From assembly GCF_001447355.1 (NCBI RefSeq), contig NZ_JXBW01000021.1:1-51977 (forward strand): DNA of 51,977 nt, in the 5' to 3' direction. Under the pieces are notes generated by a model. It did no database searches and was not told where the DNA came from. It saw only the letters and a program-made list of their open reading frames with translations. The translations under genes and the position numbers were made by a program. Shown here piece by piece: positions 8,508 to 17,681 of the stretch. Numbering within the stretch: position 1 is the stretch's first letter; every line of letters begins with the position of its first letter. Origin of the DNA: Alicyclobacillus tolerans. GTDB taxonomy: Bacteria > Bacillota > Bacilli > Alicyclobacillales > Alicyclobacillaceae.

Positions 8508-9203
8508 TCACGGCACTGAACTATTGCTATTGGCCCCTCCTAAGCCGTTGATTCCGTTCCCAACAGCGTTCGCACCGGAACTGGATGTCCCTGAGGACGA
8601 TTGCTGGCGCTCGTCGACGGCAGCTTGCTGCAGAATCGAGCTTGCTGTGGCGGTCGGTAGTGCTTGCAAGATAGGCCCCGAGACATCCGGCGTCATCTCA
8701 GCGACAGCCCATGCAGCCTTCGCGATCGGCATTTTCTCAAGCACAAGTGCTGCAGCGGAAGCATCCATCTGCGCTAAGACCTTCGCCTCATCATCGCCCT
8801 GTTGCACGTTAGATACCTGCGTCGCCAGTTGTGCTTTCAAAGATTTCACCTGCGCCGCAAGCGCAGAATTCTGAGACTTCGCCTTTTGCCATTCTTGCGT
8901 TAGTTGTGCCACCTGATTTTGCAAGGACATAATCTGCGCACGCTCAGCGACAATTGTCCGATGCAGTGGCACAGTGGCACTCTCGTTGCCAGCCGCCGAC
9001 GTGGACTGCCCTCCAAACACAGACGACACCTTCTTCCAAACAGGCACACCGAGTACCTGGAGCGCACCGACTAAGACAGCAAGCGCAACAAGCAGAGGAA
9101 TCACAATAACAAGTAGGATCCAGCCAAGTTTATGCCCATTTCTCTCATCCTTCTGCTCCGGGACGCGATCCGCAGTCGAAGCAGTCTTCTGCTTTATTGC
9201 CAT
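8508..9203 (-). CDS. MotE-like (YlxF) flagellar protein with MgtE-N-type domain
   Basis: This 231-residue protein has a cytoplasmic basic amino end and one transmembrane helix (about 27-50). A coiled coil follows (about 80-125, QIMSLQNQVAQLTQEWQKAK). Next comes an MgtE-N-like helical domain (about 128-195: DEAKVLAQMDASAAALVLEK ... ILQALPTATASSILQQ). This architecture matches YlxF/MotE proteins of Bacillota flagellar operons, proposed to act as chaperone or stator-associated factors. The last 30 residues are Ser/Gly/Asn-rich. The ATG overlaps the fliJ stop region. Confidence 0.8.
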   Translation of the reverse strand: MAIKQKTASTADRVPEQKDERNGHKLGWILLVIVIPLLVALAVLVGALQVLGVPVWKKVSSVFGGQSTSAAGNESATVPLHRTIVAERAQIMSLQNQVAQLTQEWQKAKSQNSALAAQVKSLKAQLATQVSNVQQGDDEAKVLAQMDASAAALVLEKMPIAKAAWAVAEMTPDVSGPILQALPTATASSILQQAAVDERQQSSSGTSSSGANAVGNGINGLGGANSNSSVP

Positions 9204-9646
9204 CTATCTTCGACCGCCTTTCGGTAACGTTGCAATGCAAGCTCGTCCATATCTCCCTGCTCCCGCTTTGCGCTCTCGATGCGATACTCCAAATCCGCTG
9301 CGTCGGACAAATGGACCCACGTTTGCGTCGCCATATGGCGGAGGTGGAGGCTTTCGCGGCGCTGATCCAGTTCGTTGGCTGCTTGTCGCCATTCTCGCTC
9401 GACAGCAATAAGTCGCGTCTGTAGCCACCGTCCGTGAGCATCATACAATGCCCACTTCCTACAATCGTCCATCATCGATGCACACTGTTGTCGCCTCACA
9501 TCCTCTATCGACTCCGCAAGCCCATGCCATACATGCTGCGCGCGCGCTTCAACATCCGCGGCTTGCGTATACTCTCGCAGAGCTTCCCGCTCCAGCCCCT
9601 CCATCAACTTTCGATAACGGTGTGCAAATCGGCGAAAGTCGCTCAT
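9194..9646 (-). CDS. fliJ: Flagellar export chaperone/stalk protein FliJ
   Basis: FliJ is the coiled-coil stalk of the flagellar ATPase, linking FliI to the FlhA gate. The product is 150 residues, almost entirely helical and highly charged (MSDFRRFAHRYRKLMEGLER ... LALQRYRKAVEDRWQ), with heptad-like spacing throughout. Sequence conservation is low in this family, so the call rests on size, composition and position directly after fliI. AGGGGGTG stands before the ATG, which overlaps the fliI stop (ATGA). Confidence 0.82.
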   Translation of the reverse strand: MSDFRRFAHRYRKLMEGLEREALREYTQAADVEARAQHVWHGLAESIEDVRRQQCASMMDDCRKWALYDAHGRWLQTRLIAVEREWRQAANELDQRRESLHLRHMATQTWVHLSDAADLEYRIESAKREQGDMDELALQRYRKAVEDRWQ

Positions 9647-10959
9647 GGTGCACCCCCTGTGAGAGCAGCAAGGCGTGTCATCGTTTCGGCAAAGGGGGTG
9701 TGTTCATCCGCTTCTTGTTCGAGCAGTGCCCGAATCGCGGCCATTTTTTCGATCGCGATATCGACCTCAGCGTCTGTTCCGCTACGATAGGCACCAATGC
9801 GAAGCAAGTCCTCGACCTCTTGATACCGACTTAACCAATTGCGAACCCGACGAGCTTGCCGTTGATGATCCGAACTTGCCACGGTCGAAAATAAACGCGA
9901 GATACTGGCCAGAATGTCAATTGCCGGATAGTGACCTGCGTTAGCCAGCCTGCGCGAGAGCACAACATGTCCGTCCAAAATGCCACGGACCGCATCGGCA
10001 ATCGGATCGTTCATATCGTCGCCCTCGACAAGTACCGTATAAAAAGCGGTAATCGCCCCCGTTTCGCCAGGCCCTGTTCGCTCGAGAAGCTGTGGAAGCA
10101 ACGCGAAAACAGAAGGCGTGTATCCGCGCGAGGACGGCGGTTCGCCGGCAGCCAGCCCCACTTCTCGCTGCGCCATGGCAAAGCGCGTGATCGAATCCAT
10201 CATGAACGCTACACGTTTGCCTATGTCGCGAAAATGTTCGGCAATTGCTGTCGCAACAAAAGCCGCCTTCATTCGGATGTACGCCGGTTGATCCGACGTC
10301 GCGACGATGACGACGCTTCGAGCCAAGCCCTCTTCGCCTAAATCCCGCTCAATGAACTCCCGGACTTCCCGCCCGCGTTCACCCACCAACGCGATCACGT
10401 TCACATCCGCTTCGCTTCCGCGCGCAATCATCGACAAAAGCGTGCTCTTGCCGACACCACTGCCGGCAAACACGCCAACGCGTTGTCCTTCGCCAAGTGT
10501 CAGCAGCGCGTCGATGGCTCGAACTCCTGTCGCAAGGACATGCTCAATCCTCCGACGACGAAGTGGGTGCACCGGCCGACCCCAAACCGGACGATAGGTC
10601 ACATGCCCAGCAATGGCACCTTGGCCGTCATCGGGCTCTCCAAGTCCATTCAACACGCGCCCCAGTAGACCTTGTCCGCAAGCGACTGCGAGTTGGCGTT
10701 GCAAATAGGTAACAGACGCCCCGGGAGCGATGCTCGCGATTTCGGATAACGGCACCAAGAGCAATTTATCGTCGCGAAAGCCCGCGACTTCCGCCAGACA
10801 AGGGCGCTCCCCCCCATGCACGATACACAAATCGCCTAGCGATGTCCGTGGTCCCGTGGCCTCAATCGCCATACCGACCAACTTCGTCACGCTGCCCTCC
10901 AACCGCAACAACCGGCGAGCGCTGAGCTGCTCCGTTACGGCCTCAAGCAGAGTCCACAT
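9643..10959 (-). CDS. fliI: Flagellum-specific ATPase FliI
   Basis: FliI is the hexameric ATPase of the flagellar type III export apparatus. The product is about 438 residues with an F1-type fold. The P-loop is GVFAGSGVGKSTLLS, followed by VIALVGERGREVREF. The Walker B region is VAFMMDSITRFAMAQREVGL, then AAGEPPSSRGYTPSVFALLP and TGAITAFYTVLVEGDDMNDP. I chose the ATG at 10959 (MWTLLEAVTEQL), which has AAGGAG 9 bases upstream; an ATG three codons earlier touches that site. It overlaps the fliH end. Confidence 0.96.
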   Translation of the reverse strand: MWTLLEAVTEQLSARRLLRLEGSVTKLVGMAIEATGPRTSLGDLCIVHGGERPCLAEVAGFRDDKLLLVPLSEIASIAPGASVTYLQRQLAVACGQGLLGRVLNGLGEPDDGQGAIAGHVTYRPVWGRPVHPLRRRRIEHVLATGVRAIDALLTLGEGQRVGVFAGSGVGKSTLLSMIARGSEADVNVIALVGERGREVREFIERDLGEEGLARSVVIVATSDQPAYIRMKAAFVATAIAEHFRDIGKRVAFMMDSITRFAMAQREVGLAAGEPPSSRGYTPSVFALLPQLLERTGPGETGAITAFYTVLVEGDDMNDPIADAVRGILDGHVVLSRRLANAGHYPAIDILASISRLFSTVASSDHQRQARRVRNWLSRYQEVEDLLRIGAYRSGTDAEVDIAIEKMAAIRALLEQEADEHTPFAETMTRLAALTGGAP

Positions 10960-11737
10960 CGGCGGCATCTCCTTCCTCCGCCAGTCTCGCGAGCCATTCC
11001 GTCAATTCTTCAAGTCGTACTTGCATTCGCCCGTCGAGGTGCACCGAATCCGCCCAGATATCGCAATCACCCGGATTCATTGACGGATCTGGGATCACCT
11101 GCACAGCCCATCTTCCCATGCCGCGCAGTGACCATTTGGGTTCAGTGTCACAGGCCGCCTGATAATCAACAGGATGCACGCGTACACAGACAGAGGTCGC
11201 TTGAATGACCTGTTGCAACATATCGTCCACGAGTTCGTCGATAGCCGCAGGGGCAAGTAGCAGTTCGCGGCCGAGCAAGGCCTTGACGACCGCAATGGCA
11301 AATTGGCTAAGCGCATGCTTTTGTGTCATCATGCGCCGCTTCCAATCGTCCTGCATGTCTTTCGCCAACGCCTCAAGCTTGTCGTATTCGGCTTGTTTCC
11401 ACGAAGCAAATTCCGACGCCGCAGCCCCAAGGCCTTGCTGCATTCCTTCGTCATACGCCTGTTGCCGGATTTGTTCCGCGCTGGAACACGCCTCTTCGCG
11501 TGCGCGCGCGACTATTTCCTGCGCCTCGACAACCGCTCGTTGCAACATCAGAGCGCGTTCCCGCTCTCCTTGCTCGATCGCGATCTGGCGAAGTCGCTGC
11601 ACTGCTTCCTCCTCCAAGTCGGAGGTTTGCACAGACATCTCGACTTCACCACTCGCCGTACGTCGAACGGGGATTTCAGGAATTTCAATCCGATCGACAT
11701 GTGGAACAATCTGCGCGCGCTTTACGACGTTAGACAA
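10943..11737 (-). CDS. fliH: Flagellar assembly protein FliH
   Basis: FliH is the peripheral stalk-like regulator of FliI. The 264-residue product (MSNVVKRAQIVPHVDRIEIP...) has a long Glu/Arg/Gln-rich coiled coil (about 40-135). A carboxyl FliH domain follows, containing LLAPAAIDELVDDMLQQ and a domain-closing segment near GDCDIWADSVHLDGRMQ. No ATG is available near the family's start. The best start is TTG at 11737 inside the fliG 3' end, with GGGGGGGAC upstream; this start is inferred. It overlaps fliG by 8 bases and fliI by 17. Confidence 0.83.
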   Translation of the reverse strand: MSNVVKRAQIVPHVDRIEIPEIPVRRTASGEVEMSVQTSDLEEEAVQRLRQIAIEQGERERALMLQRAVVEAQEIVARAREEACSSAEQIRQQAYDEGMQQGLGAAASEFASWKQAEYDKLEALAKDMQDDWKRRMMTQKHALSQFAIAVVKALLGRELLLAPAAIDELVDDMLQQVIQATSVCVRVHPVDYQAACDTEPKWSLRGMGRWAVQVIPDPSMNPGDCDIWADSVHLDGRMQVRLEELTEWLARLAEEGDAADVDSA

Positions 11738-12740
11738 TGATATCGTCCCCCCCGCCACGCGAGACGACAATTTCTCCAATATCCTCCAAATGACGAATGA
11801 CACCAACAATGCGTTGCTGAGCATCTTCGACGTCGCGCAGGCGAACAGGTCCCATATACTCCATATCTTCTTGGAACTGCTCCGCCATGCGTTTGGACAT
11901 ATTGTTGAACAGAACGTCTTTGACATCTTCACGGGCAACCCTTAAGGCAAGCTGCAGATCGCGCGCATCGACCTCGCGGATGACTCGTTGAATGGCTTTG
12001 GAATCGAGGAAAATGATATCCTCGAACACAAACATCCGCTTTTTGATCTCGTCGACCAAATCTGGATCGCGCGTCGCGAGCTGTTCAAGAATGCTTTTCT
12101 CCGTACTGCGATCGACGCCGTTCAAAATGTTGACAACAGCCTCAATTCCGCCTGTATGAGAATTGTCCACCGCCGTCATGGTCGAGAGTTTCGATTCAAG
12201 AATTTCTTCCACTTCTGCAATGACATCAGGCGACGTACCTTTCATGGTAGCGATTCGCCTTGCCACGTCCGCTTGTAGCTCCGTCGGCAATTCTGAGATG
12301 ATCATCGCAGCCTGGCTCGGCTCAAGATAAGACAACACCAAAGCTACCGTCTGTGGATGTTCATCCTGTAAGAATCCCAAAACCTGATTTGGATCCGCCT
12401 TGCGGGCAAAGTGAAAAGGACGCACCTGCAGAGCAGATGTCAAACGGGCAAGCACATCCTGCGCCGATTGAGGACCGAGAGCGCGCTCCAAGACCTCCCG
12501 CGCGTAGTCGATACCCCCCGTCTGGATATATTCCTTCGCCATCGCCAGATCCCGGAACTCCTCCAAAATGGATTCCCGTTGTTCCATGCCAACTTTGTTG
12601 ACGTTGGCAATTTCGAACGTCAGCTGCTCAACTTCATCTTGAGATAGGCGTTTAAAAATCTCAGCTGCGACATCTTGGCCTAACGCGATGAGAAGCACAG
12701 CTGCCTTTTGCTTGCCGGACAAAGACGATCGGCGTTGCAT
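11730..12740 (-). CDS. fliG: Flagellar motor switch protein FliG
   Basis: FliG couples the C ring to the stator and sits on the FliF ring. The 336-residue product shows the amino-terminal KAAVLLIALGQDVAAEIFKR block, the middle EHPQTVALVLSYLEPSQAA motif, and the carboxyl torque domain with MFVFEDIIFLDSKAIQRVIR and KDVLFNNMSKRMAEQFQEDM. These are all diagnostic. AAGGAGG precedes the ATG. Thirty-two bases separate it from fliF. Confidence 0.96.
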   Translation of the reverse strand: MQRRSSLSGKQKAAVLLIALGQDVAAEIFKRLSQDEVEQLTFEIANVNKVGMEQRESILEEFRDLAMAKEYIQTGGIDYAREVLERALGPQSAQDVLARLTSALQVRPFHFARKADPNQVLGFLQDEHPQTVALVLSYLEPSQAAMIISELPTELQADVARRIATMKGTSPDVIAEVEEILESKLSTMTAVDNSHTGGIEAVVNILNGVDRSTEKSILEQLATRDPDLVDEIKKRMFVFEDIIFLDSKAIQRVIREVDARDLQLALRVAREDVKDVLFNNMSKRMAEQFQEDMEYMGPVRLRDVEDAQQRIVGVIRHLEDIGEIVVSRGGGDDIIV

Positions 12741-12772
12741 CTCATCGCCTCCTTGCTACCATCACAGTTTGG

Positions 12773-14299
12773 TCACTCCGATAACCAGGAACGCAGTAAA
12801 CTTGTAAAATCGTCCGGCCTTTGCTTTGCAAGGTTCACCAGTTGTGAACGAAGTACTTCTTCTTCCGTCAATGGGAGTTCTTCCAACTCGTGTTCGAACA
12901 CGTCCGATACAACTGTGGGTATCTGCAACTCCTTCGCCTGCATTCGTCGACGACGATACCAGACGATGCCTCCCCCGATAGCAAGTAAGAGCAACACGCC
13001 AAGCGCATAAATGAATCGATGCGAACTCGGTGCTACCATGGTTGTCGGTTGTTGCATCGACGTGAACGGAACAGCAGACACGCTGACCTGGTTTTTCCCT
13101 TGAGTTTGCGTTCCTCCCAGAACTCCCGCGACAAAATTCTTGATCTGAGCCTGCACAGCCGGGGTAATGCTTTTATCGTTGCTGTTCAGCAAGACGCCGA
13201 CCGAGTAGCCTTGAACTTGCATCGGATCGGACGTAGTCTGCTGGTTTTGATAGCTAAATGCGTAATTGGTTGTTGTGTCAGACGACGTCGAATTTGACCC
13301 CCCACTACCTCCGGCTGCATAGGTGGAGTTGAGGTTCGGATTGCTGCCCGCTTGCCCTACAGCACCACCTGTTCCGGTTCCATTGGTGGTCTGCGACTTG
13401 TCAACCTGAGTACTCGTGACAAACCCATTCGTCGAACCGGGAGCATTATACAAGACATGGGAGGTCGTCTCCGTTTGGTTAAACGTGACATTCGCGTGCA
13501 CCACAACGACCGCGTTTTGTGCGCCAACAATCTGTTGGAGACCCGAAATCAGTTTTTGCTGAAGGTCATTTTCGAGTTTTTCCCGCATCGCTAACTCTGA
13601 CGAAGCCGATCCCGTGACCGTCGATCCAGTCGACGGCGTATCACTTGACAGGGTATCGCCGTACTGATCCACCACCGTGACATTGCCAACACTCAACCCT
13701 TGTACAGAGTGCGCCACAAGTTCCTGGATACCAGCAACTTGCGCCGGTGACAATTGCACACCGGTGCCCAGCGTGACAAACACCGATGCTTTCGCATCCG
13801 ACGTGGGCTGCGTCACAAACAACTGCTGTTGAGGCATAACGATATGCACCTGAGCGGATTCCACACCGTTAATACTTGCAATGGTCGCATTCAGACTCTG
13901 TTGCAGAGCATCGAGCACCTGAATATTAAATTGGTCTTGTGTCAGCCCAAACGATGTACTCACGCTTGAGTATCCAACATAACCAGATTGCGGCAACCCA
14001 GCCATTGACAGCTGTATGCGAGCTTCATCCGCCTCACGTGCCGGAACTAAAACCGCAGTACCTTGAATTTGGTTAGGGATTTTCAGTGTATCAAGTTCTT
14101 GCTGCACCTGGCCAAGCGATTTATCATCGAGGCCCTCCATAATGGTCACATAATGTGGACGCGAAGCGACGAAAACGATTGTCGCAAGTGCCGCCAACGC
14201 AGCCACGAAAGCAATAATGGCGTTGCGTCGGGCAAAGGGAGAAAGTCCCGTCCATCTCCCTTTCAAATTCGTCCACATCCCCCGCAGGGTTTCATTCAA
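12773..14299 (-). CDS. fliF: Flagellar MS-ring protein FliF
   Basis: FliF forms the membrane-embedded MS ring. The 508-residue product has an amino-terminal transmembrane helix (about 26-45). The ring-building motifs follow, including EADEARIQLSMAGLPQSG and VLDALQQSLNATIASINGVE. A long Ser/Thr/Asn-rich periplasmic loop (about 300-350) and a second helix (about 428-447) come next. A cytoplasmic tail then binds FliG. The start is a TTG (MNETLRGMWTNLKGRW) with GGGTGAG 5 bases upstream. Confidence 0.94.
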   Translation of the reverse strand: MNETLRGMWTNLKGRWTGLSPFARRNAIIAFVAALAALATIVFVASRPHYVTIMEGLDDKSLGQVQQELDTLKIPNQIQGTAVLVPAREADEARIQLSMAGLPQSGYVGYSSVSTSFGLTQDQFNIQVLDALQQSLNATIASINGVESAQVHIVMPQQQLFVTQPTSDAKASVFVTLGTGVQLSPAQVAGIQELVAHSVQGLSVGNVTVVDQYGDTLSSDTPSTGSTVTGSASSELAMREKLENDLQQKLISGLQQIVGAQNAVVVVHANVTFNQTETTSHVLYNAPGSTNGFVTSTQVDKSQTTNGTGTGGAVGQAGSNPNLNSTYAAGGSGGSNSTSSDTTTNYAFSYQNQQTTSDPMQVQGYSVGVLLNSNDKSITPAVQAQIKNFVAGVLGGTQTQGKNQVSVSAVPFTSMQQPTTMVAPSSHRFIYALGVLLLLAIGGGIVWYRRRRMQAKELQIPTVVSDVFEHELEELPLTEEEVLRSQLVNLAKQRPDDFTSLLRSWLSE

Positions 14300-14337
14300 T
14301 GCATCTCACCCTATTTCAATCATCGCAATCACAACGA

Positions 14338-14652
14338 TTAAATTTGCATGTTCATCATCGTCGAGTACACTTGCTGCACGCGCGTAGCCACCTGCGACAT
14401 CATGTCAACCGCCAACGTTGCTTGCGATTCGGCAATCATCAATTGCGCCGCCGAAACGGGTCCGCCCGCAGCGTAGGACACAGCCATTTGGTCAGCTGAC
14501 TGACTTAACGAGTTCACCTGATCCATTGCATGAGCCAGAAAGGCTCCAAAACTCGTGCCTGAGGTACTCCCTGCCCCGCCAGGCTGGCTTCCACCCAAAG
14601 AGCCAGGCGTAGCCAATGCGCTTGACACATTCGATACACTTGCCGGAATCAT
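14338..14652 (-). CDS. fliE: Flagellar hook-basal body protein FliE
   Basis: FliE is the small adaptor between the MS ring and the rod. The 104-residue product has a Gly/Ser-rich amino part. The conserved carboxyl region is SFGAFLAHAMDQVNSLSQSA, then AAQLMIAESQATLAVDMMSQ and VQQVYSTMMNMQI. I chose the ATG at 14652 (MIPASVSNVS), with GGATGG six bases upstream. A TTG two codons earlier overlaps that site. Confidence 0.9.
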   Translation of the reverse strand: MIPASVSNVSSALATPGSLGGSQPGGAGSTSGTSFGAFLAHAMDQVNSLSQSADQMAVSYAAGGPVSAAQLMIAESQATLAVDMMSQVATRVQQVYSTMMNMQI

Positions 14653-14672
14653 GATCAACCATCCATTCCAAT

Positions 14673-15107
14673 TTATTTACCAATACTCAGTGCGCTTACC
14701 GCCATTTGTTTTGCGGCATCAAATGCCGTCGCGTTGGCCTCATAGGCTCGCGAAGCTTGAACGAGATCGACCATTTGCGTTGCGATATCGACGTTGGGCA
14801 TTTTCACATATCCATTCACAGCATCCGGGCTTGATGGGTCGTAGACCAGTTGAAAGGGACTTGTATCTTGTGTAATAGAGGAGACTTCAACACCGCCACC
14901 TCCATACGTCATGGCTTGCCCGAGCGTGGTTTGAAAGCTCGCCGGCTGTTGTACCGCTTGGAAGTTCACGATTTCCGAGCGATAAGGCCCTCCTTGCGGC
15001 GTGCGCGTCGTATTCGCATTTGCAATATTGTTGGCAATCACGTTCATCCAGAGTTGATTGGCTGCCAGACCGCTGGCACTGATATTCATGCTGGAATTAT
15101 CAAGCAT
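14673..15107 (-). CDS. flgC: Flagellar basal-body rod protein FlgC
   Basis: FlgC is a proximal rod subunit. The 144-residue product shows the rod signature LAANQLWMNVIANNIANANT (about 14-33), a Gly-rich centre (TYGGGGVEVSSI) and the carboxyl element DIATQMVDLVQASRAYEANA. These are typical of FlgC. GGGGAG lies 9 bases before the ATG. The gap to flgB is 5 bases. Confidence 0.94.
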   Translation of the reverse strand: MLDNSSMNISASGLAANQLWMNVIANNIANANTTRTPQGGPYRSEIVNFQAVQQPASFQTTLGQAMTYGGGGVEVSSITQDTSPFQLVYDPSSPDAVNGYVKMPNVDIATQMVDLVQASRAYEANATAFDAAKQMAVSALSIGK

Positions 15108-15112
15108 TCAAC

Positions 15113-15517
15113 TCAACTCCCCGTAATGGCAGTCCGCAAGCGTGTAATGCGATCTGACACATCTTGAACCAACGTGTCGTACCGGACTTGGTTTTCCGCG
15201 AGCAGCGTCATCTCTTGTGTAATATCGACGTTATTGCCATTGTTGTCGACAGTTGTCGAATTGTCAGTATAAACAACCGGAGTAACATTGGGCAACGCGT
15301 TGAGATTTACAGAGTTCTCGTCCGTGCCAACAGGGATGTGATACTGGCCCATCAGAGCCTGTCCGGACCCGCTCAGAGCGTTTTGCAGGTAAGACTCAAA
15401 GGCAACATCTTGACGCTTATAACCCGGCGTTTCAGCGTTTGCGATGTTATTTGCATACACAGATTGGCGCAGTGTAGCGGCATTAATAGAACTTTGCAGA
15501 AGTTGAAAGACGTTCAT
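15113..15517 (-). CDS. flgB: Flagellar basal-body rod protein FlgB
   Basis: FlgB is the first rod subunit and, in Bacillus-type operons, the first gene of fla/che. The 134-residue product starts MNVFQLLQSSINAATLRQSV and has the signature YANNIANAETPGYKRQDVAF. It ends with a carboxyl element around ITQEMTLLAENQVRYDTLVQ. The ATG at 15517 has GGGGCGAG about 6 bases upstream; a start six codons earlier would place that site inside the gene. No clear promoter was recognised in the 130 bases between it and the hslU terminator. Confidence 0.92.
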   Translation of the reverse strand: MNVFQLLQSSINAATLRQSVYANNIANAETPGYKRQDVAFESYLQNALSGSGQALMGQYHIPVGTDENSVNLNALPNVTPVVYTDNSTTVDNNGNNVDITQEMTLLAENQVRYDTLVQDVSDRITRLRTAITGS

Positions 15518-15649
15518 TCGACTCGCCCCATACATATTGTGACTAGATTCGATACGAAACTACAAATTCGGCACACCAAGGTCGAATCCTGCTATGTTGA
15601 TCGGTAAACAAAAAAAGTATTAAATGACGTTCACACTCCATACAAAAAA

Positions 15650-15677
15650 AAGGGCGAAACCGTAATTCGGTTCCACC
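15650..15677 (-). terminator. Rho-independent terminator downstream of hslU
   Basis: On the minus strand an 11-bp stem (GGGTGGAACCG / CGGTTTCGCCC, two G-U pairs) with a 5-base loop is followed by a run of eight T. It lies 36 bases after the hslU stop and ends the hslU transcript before the flagellar operon. Transcription of fla/che therefore probably starts from its own promoter between about 15520 and 15650. Confidence 0.88.
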
Positions 15678-15712
15678 CAAATTCTCGATGTAGCACTGAC
15701 GAGCGCCACAGT

Positions 15713-17104
15713 TTACAAAATAAATTGGCTTAAATCGCGGTTGACAACAATCCCGCCCAGCTTTTCATCGACATACTGCCGTGTAATTTGAATCGACGGA
15801 AGATTGACGTCCGGCGCCTCGAATGAGAGATCCTCAAGAACTTTTTCAACTAACGTGTGCAATCGCCGTGCCCCAATATTTTCGGTTTCCTGATTCACCT
15901 GCTGTGCCATTTCGGCAATTCTTTCAATGGCGTCCTCGGTAAACTCAACCCGAATGCCCTCAGTCTCCAATAAGGCCGTGTATTGCTTGAGCAAAGAATG
16001 TTCGGGTTCTTGCAGAATACGCATAAAGTCTTCCTTTGTCAGCGGCTCCAGTTCTACTCGAATCGGGAAACGACCTTGCAACTCAGGAATCAAATCTGAA
16101 GGCTTAGCGACATGGAAAGCACCCGCGCCTATAAACAACATGTAATCGGTTTTCACCGCACCGTACTTGGTCGAAACGGTGGACCCCTCTACAATCGGGA
16201 GAATATCCCTCTGAACACCTTCGCGCGACACATCAGGGCCGCGCTGTTCTCGCCCTGCAATTTTATCCATTTCATCAATGAAGATAATGCCATGGTTTTC
16301 TGCTCGATAAATCGCCTCCGCCGTCACGGCGTCCATGTCGATGAGCTTTTGAGCTTCCTCCTGCGTGAGCACTTTGCGGGCCTCACGAACGGTCATCTTG
16401 CGCTTGCGCATCGACTTTGGCAAAAGATTTCCCAGCATTTCTTGCAAATTGCCGATGCTCTCAGGACCAACTCCCGGCATAAAGCCTAACGCCGGCGTGG
16501 ATTGTTCTTCCACATCAATTTCGACATACTTATCCTCTAACTCACCAAGAAGCAGTTTATGCTTCGTGCGCCGCCGCTCTTCACGCACGCCATCGGAACT
16601 CGGTTCCGCGGTATGGTTTGCATTCGGTGCGCCTCCAAACAACATCTCAAACGGATTTTTTACTCGCGATCGCGCTCCCGGATCCGGTACAAGCGCCTCG
16701 ACGATGCGATCGTTCGCACGTGCTTCCGCATCGTCCTTTACCTTTTCCGCGTGTTCTGTCTTCACCATACGCACAGCCGTCTCCACTAAATCGCGAACCA
16801 TAGCCTCGACATCGCGGCCTACATAACCAACTTCCGTGAATTTGGTTGCCTCCACCTTAATGAACGGCGCACCCACCAACTTACTTAGACGTCGTGCAAT
16901 TTCGGTTTTGCCTACACCAGTAGGTCCAATCATCAAAATGTTTTTAGGCGTTACTTCAGCTTGCAACTCCGGGCTTAATTTCGCTCGACGTGACCGGTTG
17001 CGAAGAGCAACAGCCACAGCTCGTTTGGCTGCACGTTGGCCGACGATGTATCGGTCAAGATGCTCCACAATCTGGCGTGGCGTCAATTCACGCTCCATCA
17101 CCAT
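15713..17104 (-). CDS. hslU: ATP-dependent protease ATPase subunit HslU (ClpY)
   Basis: HslU unfolds substrates and feeds them to the HslV peptidase. The 463-residue AAA+ protein has the opening [20 protein letters not shown], the Walker A motif [15 protein letters not shown] (about 54-68) and the pore motif GYVGRDVE. An I-domain insertion (about 115-245) follows, then Walker [17 protein letters not shown] and the sensor and carboxyl end [20 protein letters not shown], which docks in HslV. AGGAGGT precedes the ATG. It lies 15 bases after hslV. Confidence 0.97.
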   Translation of the reverse strand: MVMERELTPRQIVEHLDRYIVGQRAAKRAVAVALRNRSRRAKLSPELQAEVTPKNILMIGPTGVGKTEIARRLSKLVGAPFIKVEATKFTEVGYVGRDVEAMVRDLVETAVRMVKTEHAEKVKDDAEARANDRIVEALVPDPGARSRVKNPFEMLFGGAPNANHTAEPSSDGVREERRRTKHKLLLGELEDKYVEIDVEEQSTPALGFMPGVGPESIGNLQEMLGNLLPKSMRKRKMTVREARKVLTQEEAQKLIDMDAVTAEAIYRAENHGIIFIDEMDKIAGREQRGPDVSREGVQRDILPIVEGSTVSTKYGAVKTDYMLFIGAGAFHVAKPSDLIPELQGRFPIRVELEPLTKEDFMRILQEPEHSLLKQYTALLETEGIRVEFTEDAIERIAEMAQQVNQETENIGARRLHTLVEKVLEDLSFEAPDVNLPSIQITRQYVDEKLGGIVVNRDLSQFIL

Positions 17105-17119
17105 TCGAATACCTCCTCG

Positions 17120-17662
17120 TCACTCGACGACTTCCAACACGATGTGATCGTTCGTAAAAACGCAGATTTCAGATGCGATCTCCAAAGATTTGCGGGCAAT
17201 ATCCGCAGGTGGCAAATCGGTATTACGAGCAAGTGCCCGTCCCGCCGAAAGTGCAAATGCTCCACCTGAGCCAATCGCACAAATGCCATCGTCCGGTTGG
17301 ATGACCTCACCTCCACCGGAAACAATCAAGAGATCCGTCCGATTCATCACGATAAGCATCGCCTCAAGCTTTTGCAAAATTTTATCTGAGCGCCATTCCT
17401 TCGCCAATTCAACAGCCGATCGTTGTAGATTTCCTTGAAACTCCTCCAGGCGCTTTTCGAATTTCTCAAACAGAGTAAACGCATCGGCGACCGAACCGGC
17501 GAATCCAGCCACCACCTGGTCCTTGTAAAGGCGTCGCACCTTGCGCGCCCCTTGCTTCATGACCATGCTGTTACCTAATGTCACCTGGCCATCGCCAGCC
17601 ATTGCACCTTTACCATCTTTAAGTATGGCGAAAATGGTCGTCGCATGCATCGACATGTCCAT
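17120..17662 (-). CDS. hslV: ATP-dependent protease peptidase subunit HslV (ClpQ)
   Basis: HslV is the proteasome-like peptidase partner of HslU. The 180-residue product has the HATTIFAI amino end, [38 protein letters not shown] and [15 protein letters not shown] blocks. The start [12 protein letters not shown] leaves the mature end uncertain: classical HslV exposes Thr of the TT pair, whereas B. subtilis ClpQ keeps a short extension and an N-terminal serine. The first ATG has AGGAG 8 bases upstream, so the extension is probably translated. Confidence 0.95.
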   Translation of the reverse strand: MDMSMHATTIFAILKDGKGAMAGDGQVTLGNSMVMKQGARKVRRLYKDQVVAGFAGSVADAFTLFEKFEKRLEEFQGNLQRSAVELAKEWRSDKILQKLEAMLIVMNRTDLLIVSGGGEVIQPDDGICAIGSGGAFALSAGRALARNTDLPPADIARKSLEIASEICVFTNDHIVLEVVE

Positions 17663-17681
17663 CCCGTTCGCTCCTATCGTT

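Noticed and set aside
8027-8551. Plus-strand frame of 174 codons opposite fliK
   Set aside because: Antisense to the low-complexity part of FliK, which generates long open frames without meaning.
11205-11945. Plus-strand frame of about 246 codons opposite fliH
   Set aside because: It is Ser/Ala/Cys-rich, mirroring the Glu/Arg/Gln coiled coil of FliH on the other strand. No gene-like motif or ribosome-binding site.
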